NCBI GenBank assembly: GCA_963811635.1 | Contig: CAWESB010000012.1 | Coordinates: forward strand, 1-64,000 | Direction: 5' to 3' | Source: JAIBJN01 sp963811635 | GTDB taxonomy: Bacteria > Actinomycetota > Thermoleophilia > Gaiellales > Gaiellaceae | DNA length: 64,000 nt | Part shown: positions 58,582-64,000 of the stretch, one piece after another | How positions within the stretch are numbered: position 1 is the first letter of the stretch | How the letters are laid out: the number at the start of each line of letters is the position of its first letter | Made by a program: the position numbers and the translations under genes | Notes under the pieces: generated by a model | What the model was told of the DNA's origin: nothing | Seen by the model: only the letters and a program-made list of their open reading frames with translations | The model's database searches: none

Positions 58582-59537
58582 TGACTCGAAGCTGGACGGA
58601 GTTCCTCGACGGCGAGGAGGCTCCGGAGCAGAACGAGGAGCAGGAGCGGGGGTGGTTCGGCCGCCTGCGCGAGTCGCTGACGGCGAGCCGCCAGGCGCTG
58701 ACGCGCGAGCTTCTCTTCGACCCGGGCGACGCCGAGGCGTGGGAGCGGATCGAGGAGGCCTTGATTGCGGCGGACTGCGGCGTGCCCGCCACCGTCGAGA
58801 TCGTCCAGCGCCTCGAGGAGCGCGAGCCCGCGAGCCAGGCGGAGCTCGTCGACGGACTGGAGGAGGTCGTCAGGGAGCTCGTCACCGTCGACGGGCAGGA
58901 GCAGCTCGCGTTCGGCGGCCCGCCGACGGTCGTCCTCGTCGTCGGCGTCAACGGAACGGGCAAGACGACGACAATCGGGAAGCTCGCCTACCGGCTGCAC
59001 CAGTCGGGCCGCTCCGTCGTCCTCGCCGCAGCGGACACGTTCCGCGCCGCGGCCGAGGAGCAGCTCGAGATCTGGTCGGAGCGCGCCGCCGCCGACTTCG
59101 TCGGCTCCCAGCGCGGCGCCGACCCGGCGGCGGTCGCCTTCGACGCCATCTCGGCGGCGGAAGCGCGCGGCCGCGACGTCGTCGTCGTCGACACGGCCGG
59201 TCGCCTGCACACGCAGACGAACCTGATGGAGGAGCTCGCCAAGGTGCGGCGCGTGATCGCGCGGCGGCTGGAGGGCGCCCCGCACGAGACCCTGCTCGTC
59301 CTCGACGCGACCACCGGCCAGAACGGCCTCCGCCAGGCGAAGCTCTTCGACGAGGCGGTCGGCGTCACGGGCGTCGCCTTGACGAAGCTCGACGGCACCG
59401 CCAAGGGCGGCGTCGCCGTCGCGATCGCCCACGAGCTCGGCCTGCCGGTCAAGCTCGTCGGCGTGGGCGAGACCCTCGACGACCTGCAGCCGTTCGACCC
59501 TCAGGACTTCGCGCGGGCCCTTATCGGCCGCGACTAG
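58581..59537 (+). CDS. ftsY: signal recognition particle receptor FtsY
   Basis: Membrane-docking GTPase for co-translational export. The 318 residues comprise a short acidic N-terminal part (EEAPEQNEEQERGWFGRLRE), the helical N domain and a G domain with VGVNGTGKTTTIGKLA near 120, AADTFRAAAEEQL, VVVDTAGRLHTQTNL near 203 and ALTKLDGTAKGG near 270. The usual long acidic A domain is almost absent. Its partner Ffh is two genes downstream. Confidence 0.95.
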   Translation: MTRSWTEFLDGEEAPEQNEEQERGWFGRLRESLTASRQALTRELLFDPGDAEAWERIEEALIAADCGVPATVEIVQRLEEREPASQAELVDGLEEVVRELVTVDGQEQLAFGGPPTVVLVVGVNGTGKTTTIGKLAYRLHQSGRSVVLAAADTFRAAAEEQLEIWSERAAADFVGSQRGADPAAVAFDAISAAEARGRDVVVVDTAGRLHTQTNLMEELAKVRRVIARRLEGAPHETLLVLDATTGQNGLRQAKLFDEAVGVTGVALTKLDGTAKGGVAVAIAHELGLPVKLVGVGETLDDLQPFDPQDFARALIGRD

Positions 59538-59683
59538 CGCCGCGCGCGCAGATTCGTCACCCTCCCGTGCTCCACCTACGCGGATTCGAGCGCTAGGCTC
59601 GAAGCGGGGGGCGCCCGACCGATTGGGACGCGGCCGACTTGGGCCAGGTCTGACGCGACCGTGCCCGCCGGGCCGGGCCGTCC
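59538..59683. other. noncoding gap between convergent ftsY and dodecin genes
   Basis: 146 bp with no supported reading frame. TAGCGC (containing the ftsY stop) and GCGCTA near 59592 can pair, and GC-rich inverted stretches occur, so a bidirectional terminator is possible. No tRNA or SRP RNA motif was recognised. Confidence 0.4.
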
Positions 59684-59890
59684 TCAGCGCTCGACGCCGA
59701 ACGCGATATCGACCGTCGTCCGGAACATCGTGATCTCGCCGTTCTCGACGACCGCGCTCATCTCGATGACGTGCGCGCCGCTGATGTCACGCACCGTCTG
59801 CCCGGCCTCCCGGACCGCGACGCGGGCCGCCTCCGCGAAGCTCTCCGGCGACTGGCCGATCACCCTGATCACTTTGGCGATGTTCGCCAT
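59684..59890 (-). CDS. dodecin, flavin-binding protein
   Basis: A 68-residue protein of the dodecin family: VIRVIGQSPESFAEAARVAV near the start, then HVIEMSAVVENGEITMFRTTVDIAFGVE. Dodecins form hollow dodecamers that store flavins (or CoA in some species). GGAGGT 6 nt before ATG 59890 is a clear ribosome binding site. The product of the rib operon in this window would be its ligand. Confidence 0.93.
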   Translation of the reverse strand: MANIAKVIRVIGQSPESFAEAARVAVREAGQTVRDISGAHVIEMSAVVENGEITMFRTTVDIAFGVER

Positions 59891-59930
59891 CCTGCTACCT
59901 CCTCTGGTCTAAAGCGGAAAACCACACGGC

Positions 59931-59936
59931 TACACT
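59931..59936 (+). promoter_or_regulatory. -10 element of ffh
   Basis: TACACT followed by 12 nt and ATG 59949. Confidence 0.45.
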
Positions 59937-59948
59937 TCCCGCCGGCCC

Positions 59949-61286
59949 ATGTTTGACACGCTTTCCGACAAGCTGCAAGGGGCGCTCGGCGATCTCAGGA
60001 GCCGCGGCGTCCTCACCGAGGAGGATCTCTCCCGCGCAATGCGCGAGATCCGCCTCGCGCTGCTCGAGGCAGACGTCAACTTCAAAGTCGTCAAGGAGTT
60101 CGTCGGCCGCGTGCGCGAGCGCGCCTCGGGCGCCGCGGTGTCGAAGAGCCTCTCTCCGGGCCAGGAAGTGGTCAGGATCGTCCACGAGGAGCTGACCGAG
60201 CTGATGGGCTCCGGCGGCTCCAAGCTCGCCTTCTCGGGCCGGCCGCCGACCGTGATCCTCCTCGCGGGCCTCCAGGGCTCGGGCAAAACGACCGCCGCCG
60301 CCAAGCTCGCGCTGCTGCTGCGCAAGCACGAGAACAAGTCGCCCGCGCTCGTCGCGGCCGACCTCCAGCGCCCGGCCGCGGTCGACCAGCTCGAGCAGCT
60401 CGGCAAGCAGATCCAGATCCCCGTCTACCTCGACCGCTCGACCCAGGACCCGGTCGCGGTCGCGCGGCACGGGCTCGAGCAGGCGCAGGCGCAGGGGCGC
60501 GACGTGGTCATCGTCGACACCGCCGGCCGGCTGCAGATCGACGAGCCCCTCATGCAGGAGCTCGCCGCCGTCCGCAAGGAGGTGAAGCCGCACAACGTCC
60601 TGCTCGTCCTCGACTCGATGGCGGGCCAGGAGGCGGTCAACGTCGCCGAGGCCTTCCAGGAGCGCGTCGACTTCGACGGCGTCATCCTGACGAAGCTCGA
60701 CGGCGACGCCCGCGGGGGCGCCGCCCTGTCCGTCAAGGCGGTCACCGGCAAGCCGATCAAGCTCGCCTCCACCGGCGAGAAGCTCGACCAGATCGAGTAC
60801 TTCCATCCCGACCGGATGGCGTCGCGGATCCTCGGCATGGGCGACGTGCTCACGCTGATCGAGAAGGCCGAGCAGGCGGCCGAGGCAGACGAGCAGGAGG
60901 AGATGGAGCGCCGCCTCCGCGCGGGCCAGTTCACGTTCGAGGACTTCCTCCAGAGCTACCGGATGATGCGCCGCATGGGCCCGCTCAAGTCCGTCGTCGG
61001 CATGATTCCGGGGCTCGGCAAGCAGCTCCAGGGCGCCAACGTCGACGACCGGGAGCTGAGCAAGGTCGAGGCGATCGTCCTCTCGATGACCGTGGACGAG
61101 CGCCGTCGACCTGAGATCATCAACGGGCCGCGCCGCGCCCGGATCGCGAGGGGCAGCGGCACGACCGTCCAGCAGGTGAACCAACTGCTGAGCGCGCGCA
61201 AGCAGATGGCGAAGATGGTGAAGCAGATGGGCAAGGGCAAAATGCCCAACATCCAGTCGATCGCGGCAGCCCAGAAGCGCCGCTAG
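59949..61286 (+). CDS. ffh: signal recognition particle protein Ffh
   Basis: SRP54 GTPase of 445 residues. The N domain starts MFDTLSDKLQGALGDL; the G domain has LAGLQGSGKTTAAAKLA near 105, AADLQRPAAVDQL, VIVDTAGRLQIDEPL near 190 and ILTKLDGDARGGAALS near 246. The C-terminal M domain (MGPLKSVVGMIPG, SMTVDERRRPEIINGPRRARIARGSG) binds SRP RNA and signal sequences. It heads the ffh-rpsP-khpA-rimM-trmD-lepB run. Confidence 0.96.
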   Translation: MFDTLSDKLQGALGDLRSRGVLTEEDLSRAMREIRLALLEADVNFKVVKEFVGRVRERASGAAVSKSLSPGQEVVRIVHEELTELMGSGGSKLAFSGRPPTVILLAGLQGSGKTTAAAKLALLLRKHENKSPALVAADLQRPAAVDQLEQLGKQIQIPVYLDRSTQDPVAVARHGLEQAQAQGRDVVIVDTAGRLQIDEPLMQELAAVRKEVKPHNVLLVLDSMAGQEAVNVAEAFQERVDFDGVILTKLDGDARGGAALSVKAVTGKPIKLASTGEKLDQIEYFHPDRMASRILGMGDVLTLIEKAEQAAEADEQEEMERRLRAGQFTFEDFLQSYRMMRRMGPLKSVVGMIPGLGKQLQGANVDDRELSKVEAIVLSMTVDERRRPEIINGPRRARIARGSGTTVQQVNQLLSARKQMAKMVKQMGKGKMPNIQSIAAAQKRR

Positions 61287-61304
61287 CACGAGAGAAAGGA
61301 CCGA

Positions 61305-61544
61305 ATGGCAACTCGCATCAGACTGGCCCGCGTCGGGTCGAAGAAGAACCCGATCTACCGCGTGGTGGTCGCCGACGGCCGCTCGCCGCGCGACGGGCGC
61401 TTCATCGAGATCGTCGGGCGCTACAACCCGCAGACGAATCCGTCGACGATCTCGCTCGACGCGGAGAAGATCCAGGACTGGATCGGGAAGGGCGCACAGC
61501 CGAGCGACTCGGTGAAGCGCCTGATGAAGGCCCAGGGCCTCTAG
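61305..61544 (+). CDS. rpsP: 30S ribosomal protein S16
   Basis: A 79-residue protein with the family start MATRIRLARVGSKKNPIYRV, then DGRFIEIVGRYNPQTNPSTI and GAQPSDSVKRLMK. A ribosome binding site, AAAGGA, precedes the ATG by 4 nt. It is cotranscribed with khpA, rimM and trmD, as in most bacteria. Confidence 0.96.
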   Translation: MATRIRLARVGSKKNPIYRVVVADGRSPRDGRFIEIVGRYNPQTNPSTISLDAEKIQDWIGKGAQPSDSVKRLMKAQGL

Positions 61545-61552
61545 AGCTCGAC

Positions 61553-61789
61553 GTGGAGGAGATGCTCGAGTACCTGGCACGGAACCTCGTCGACCAACCG
61601 GACGAGGTCCGGGTCGAGCGAACGGAGCGGGACGGCGCGGTCGTCCTCCGGCTGCATGTCGCCGACGAGGACATCGGCAAGGTGATCGGGCGCCAGGGCC
61701 GCATCGCCCGCGCGCTCAGGACGCTCGTCCGCGCGAGCGGCGGGCGCCGCCACGAGCGCGCGCTGCTCGAGATCGTTGACGCCCGCTGA
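61553..61789 (+). CDS. khpA: KH-domain RNA-binding protein KhpA
   Basis: A 78-residue single KH domain with the GxxG loop in DIGKVIGRQGRIARALRTLV near residue 48. KhpA proteins bind RNA and influence cell size or translation in Gram-positives. GTG 61553 lies 8 bp after rpsP and the end overlaps rimM by 14 nt. Confidence 0.93.
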   Translation: MEEMLEYLARNLVDQPDEVRVERTERDGAVVLRLHVADEDIGKVIGRQGRIARALRTLVRASGGRRHERALLEIVDAR

Positions 61790-62264
61790 CGCTGCGGGAG
61801 CGGATCCCTGGGTCGCGGTCGGGCGCGTGGGCCGGCCGCACGGGCTCAAGGGCGCCTTCGTCGTCGAGAACGCGAGCGACGACCCCGGGCGGTTTGCCGT
61901 GGGCGCGACCGTGTACGTCGCGCGCGAGCCGGCCATCGTCGCAGAGTCGAAGCGCTCCGGCGGCCGCCTGGTCGTCCGGCTCGACCGCGCCGCGCCGCGC
62001 GGTGCCGTGCTCGAGCTCCCGGCTTCCGAGCTGCCTCCCGCCGGCGACGACGAGTTCTACGTCTACGAGCTCGTCGGCATGACCGTCGTGGAGCAGGGGG
62101 GACGTGTGCTCGGGCGCGTGCAGGACGTGTCGCCCGGCGTGGCGAACGACATCCTCGAGCTGGAAGGCGGGACGTCGCTGCCGATGGTTGAGGATTGCGT
62201 CCGGGCGGTCGATCTGGAGGAAGGCCGGATCGTGGTTGCGCCCGGGTTCGCGCCCGAAAGCTAA
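61776..62264 (+). CDS. rimM: 16S rRNA processing protein RimM
   Basis: Ribosome maturation factor for the 30S head domain, binding S19. The 162 residues have the N-terminal barrel VGRVGRPHGLKGAFVVEN and the PRC-barrel part DEFYVYELVGMTVVEQGG, then DILELEGGTSLPMV. TTG 61776 gives an acceptable N-terminus (MTPADAAGADPWVAV). Confidence 0.93.
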   Translation: MTPADAAGADPWVAVGRVGRPHGLKGAFVVENASDDPGRFAVGATVYVAREPAIVAESKRSGGRLVVRLDRAAPRGAVLELPASELPPAGDDEFYVYELVGMTVVEQGGRVLGRVQDVSPGVANDILELEGGTSLPMVEDCVRAVDLEEGRIVVAPGFAPES

Positions 62265-62267
62265 TCT
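62262..62267 (+). promoter_or_regulatory. candidate internal -10 element of trmD
   Basis: TAATCT followed by 8 nt and ATG 62276; TAA is also the rimM stop. Confidence 0.35.
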
Positions 62268-62275
62268 CGCACTCG

Positions 62276-62932
62276 ATGCAGATCGACGTCTTCACCCTGC
62301 TTCCGCACGCCTTCTCGTGGCTCACCGAGCAGCGCCCCGTAGCCGCGGTGCTGGGCTCCGGCCTGGATCTCCGCTTCCTCAACTACAGGGACTACACGCC
62401 TCTGACGGGCGGTCAGGTCGACGACGAGCCCTACGGCGGCGGCGCGGGGATGGTGCTGCGCGTCGACGTCGTCTGCGCCGCGCTCGAGGCCGTCTACGGC
62501 GCCACGTCGGGGCGCCGCGTGGTCGCGTTCTCGCCGCAAGGCCGCCAGCTCGATCAGGCGCTGGTCGAGGAGCTGGCCGAGGCCGATGCGCTCACCCTCC
62601 TCTCCGCCCGCTTCGAGGGCTTCGACGAGCGCATCCTCGAGCACGTCGCCACGGACACGCTCTCGATCGGCCCCTACGTCCTCTCCGGCGGCGAGCTTCC
62701 GGCCATGGTGCTGCTCGACGCGGTCGCGAGGCGGCTGCCGGGAGCGATCCGCGAGGAGAGCGCTGCGATCGAGACCTTCTCGGACGCGCTCGAGGGCGGC
62801 TTCGAGTTTCCGCACTACACGCGCCCGGCCGAGTTTCGCGGCTGGCGCGTCCCCGAGGTCCTGCTCTCCGGAAACCACGCGCGGATCGACGACTGGCGCC
62901 GCGAGCGCAGCAGGGAGCGCACGCCTTCGTGA
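62276..62932 (+). CDS. trmD: tRNA (guanine-N1-)-methyltransferase
   Basis: Methylates G37 of tRNAs reading CNN/GGN codons. The 218 residues start MQIDVFTLLPHAFSWL and include the SAM knot motifs PYGGGAGMVLRVD near 59, LLSARFEGFDERILEH, and SIGPYVLSGGELPAMVLLDA near 138, ending PHYTRPAEFRGWRVPEVLLSGNHA-type sequence. Its stop overlaps lepB by GTGA. Confidence 0.95.
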   Translation: MQIDVFTLLPHAFSWLTEQRPVAAVLGSGLDLRFLNYRDYTPLTGGQVDDEPYGGGAGMVLRVDVVCAALEAVYGATSGRRVVAFSPQGRQLDQALVEELAEADALTLLSARFEGFDERILEHVATDTLSIGPYVLSGGELPAMVLLDAVARRLPGAIREESAAIETFSDALEGGFEFPHYTRPAEFRGWRVPEVLLSGNHARIDDWRRERSRERTPS

Positions 62933-63528
62933 CCGGTCCGCTCGACCGCCTCACCGCGTCGCTGCCGGCGCCGTGGGACACGATCGTGGACTGGGCGATC
63001 ACGATCACGATCGCGGTCGCGGCCGTGCTCGCGATCAAGGCGTGGGTGGTGAACCCGTACCGGATCCCGTCCTCGTCGATGGAGCCGACGCTCCACTGCG
63101 CGACGCCCGAGCCCGGCTGCCAGGCGGACGCCTCCGACCGGGTGCTCGCGAACCGCTTCATCTACCGGTTCCGCGACCCGAAGCGGGGCGACATCGTCGT
63201 CTTCGAGACCCCGCAGCGCGCGATCGAGCGTTGCGGCGCCGGCGGCACGTTCGTCAAGCGGTTGATCGGGACTCCGGGTGACACGATCTCGATGAGAGGC
63301 GGCGTGCTCCAGGTCAACGGGCAGCGCGTCGACGAGCCGTACGTGAACGGCGGGCCGCCGGGTCCGGACTTCACGAAGCGGACGCTCGGGGCCGACGAGT
63401 ACTTCATGATGGGCGACAACCGTGCCCAGTCCTGCGACAGCCGCGAGTGGGGAACCGTCTCGCGCGACGATCTGATCGGCCCGGTATTCGCCGTCTACTG
63501 GCCCCTGACTCGGCTCGGCCTGCGGTAA
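62929..63528 (+). CDS. lepB: signal peptidase I (first of two tandem copies)
   Basis: Membrane-bound serine protease that removes signal peptides. The 199 residues have one N-terminal membrane anchor (AITITIAVAAVLAIKAWVV), the catalytic Ser in PSSSMEPTL near residue 49, the catalytic Lys in TFVKRLIGTPGD near 108, and GDNRAQSCDSREWG near 168. Residues of the anchor and active-site box share a 109-bp identical DNA block with the second copy downstream. Confidence 0.95.
   Translation: MTGPLDRLTASLPAPWDTIVDWAITITIAVAAVLAIKAWVVNPYRIPSSSMEPTLHCATPEPGCQADASDRVLANRFIYRFRDPKRGDIVVFETPQRAIERCGAGGTFVKRLIGTPGDTISMRGGVLQVNGQRVDEPYVNGGPPGPDFTKRTLGADEYFMMGDNRAQSCDSREWGTVSRDDLIGPVFAVYWPLTRLGLR
63013..63121 (+). 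repeat. 109-bp perfect direct repeat, copy 1 (in first lepB)
   Basis: Identical base for base to 63616-63724, 603 bp away. It encodes the second half of the membrane anchor through the PSSSMEPTL active-site box. Sequence on both sides is clearly diverged. Confidence 0.9.
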
Positions 63529-63551
63529 CGGGAGGCCGTCTTCCTCCGCGG

Positions 63552-63557
63552 TAGGCT
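63552..63557 (+). promoter_or_regulatory. -10 element of second lepB
   Basis: TAGGCT followed by 7 nt and GTC 63565; the same hexamer precedes lgt. Confidence 0.4.
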
Positions 63558-63564
63558 CGAATCG

Positions 63565-64000
63565 GTCCCCGAACCCTGGCCGACGATCGTCGACTGGGTC
63601 GTCACGATCTTGGTGGCGGTCGCGGCCGTGCTCGCGATCAAGGCGTGGGTGGTGAACCCGTACCGGATCCCGTCCTCGTCGATGGAGCCGACGCTCCACT
63701 GCGCGACGCCCGAGCCCGGCTGCCTGGCAGGGACCTCCGACCGCGTGCTCGCGAACCGGTTCGTCTACCACTTCGAGGATCCGTCTCGGGGTGACATCAT
63801 CGTCTTCAAGACTCCGCCAAGGGCCGAGGAGATGTGCCCGGGGCCCGGCGGCGTGTTCGTCAAGCGGCTGGTCGGCCTGCCCGGGGACACGATCGAGATC
63901 CGCGCGGGCCAGCTGTACGTGAACGACGAGCCGCTGGCGGAGCCGTACGTCTTCGGCGGCGAGGTCGGCGACGACTTCGGCCCGATCACGGTCGAGGAGG
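63565..64000 (+). CDS. lepB: signal peptidase I, second tandem copy (3' partial, start unclear)
   Basis: Second signal peptidase I, running off the right edge. VPEPWPTIVDWVVTIL, the anchor AAVLAIKAWVVNPYR, active-site PSSSMEPTL and FVKRLVGLPGDTIEI are visible; about 145 residues are present. No ATG/GTG/TTG lies in frame between the preceding lepB stop (63528) and this sequence. A -10-like TAGGCT ends 7 nt before GTC 63565, which is why I place the start there, provisionally. Tandem duplication of lepB is clear. Confidence 0.85.
63616..63724 (+). repeat. 109-bp perfect direct repeat, copy 2 (in second lepB)
   Basis: Identical to 63013-63121; covers the same codons in the second lepB copy. Confidence 0.9.

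Noticed and set aside
59538..59683. tRNA or SRP RNA gene between ftsY and ffh.
   Set aside because: No T-loop (GTTCGA..) with a matching acceptor stem and no conserved SRP RNA apical loop were found.
1..64000. Mobile elements, prophage, CRISPR arrays or defence islands.
   Set aside because: No transposase, integrase, phage structural gene, cas gene or regularly spaced repeat was seen. The content is core housekeeping plus a few accessory metabolic genes. The R elements are the only candidate mobile sequences and carry no gene.

Overview
The window is one continuous piece of a very GC-rich, densely packed chromosome with strong G/C bias at third codon positions. Gene content and order (lgt-scpA-scpB-rluB; class II DAHP synthase-tyrA-aroA-cmk-plsC-der-gpsA; def-fmt-rsmB-rpe-rib operon; rpmB-fakA; recG-rsmD-coaD-yceD-rpmF-plsX-acpP-rnc; smc-ftsY-ffh-rpsP-khpA-rimM-trmD-lepB), UvrD2 with an HRDC domain, GTG/TTG starts and many leaderless genes point to an actinobacterium, probably a deep lineage such as Thermoleophilia (Gaiellales/Solirubrobacterales). 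That placement is inference from gene content. No phage, insertion sequence, CRISPR, tRNA or rRNA was found.

Layout: 1-9 kb holds a 3-hydroxyacid dehydrogenase, a ferredoxin reductase, UvrD2, a dual GGDEF/EAL protein, an aminotransferase, infA, an Lrp regulator facing an EamA exporter, and small membrane proteins. 9.4-16.8 kb holds dnaE, small conserved proteins, lgt, scpA/scpB, a GYD protein and a secreted barrel protein. 16.9-28.6 kb holds rluB, an RDD protein, trpS, the aromatic amino acid/cmk/plsC/der/GNAT/gpsA block and a DUF3352 lipoprotein. 28.6-40.7 kb holds metK, a DtxR-type regulator facing priA, GlsB-like, def-fmt-rsmB, rpe and the riboflavin operon with an embedded DUF3237 gene, then rpmB. 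40.6-53.4 kb holds a FakA/response regulator/FakB set, a divergent MBL/bicupin pair, recG to rnc, and an SDR-ROK pair. 53.4-64 kb holds rpiA, a molybdoenzyme/flavin reductase/zinc-ribbon set, a very short SMC, the SRP pathway (ftsY, ffh), a dodecin, the rpsP-khpA-rimM-trmD operon and two tandem lepB genes.

Three features stand out. First, a family of 150-172 bp structured intergenic elements (15811-15982, 32711-32879, 58431-58581) shares conserved boxes and covarying stems. Several of these and other hairpins are bounded by CTAG, with the TAG stop codon of the upstream gene inside the inverted repeat. Second, about 30 starts carry a TANNNT-like -10 hexamer only 6-12 nt upstream, which implies widespread leaderless transcription; two divergent pairs share overlapping, near-symmetric -10 elements. 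Third, some genes lack an ATG/GTG/TTG start: infA appears to start at ATA behind a perfect Shine-Dalgarno and smc at CTG.

At least ten single-base frame breaks fall in genes expected to be intact (metK, scpA, aroA twice, ribD and others). They look like sequencing or assembly indels. Affected genes are annotated over their full inferred span.
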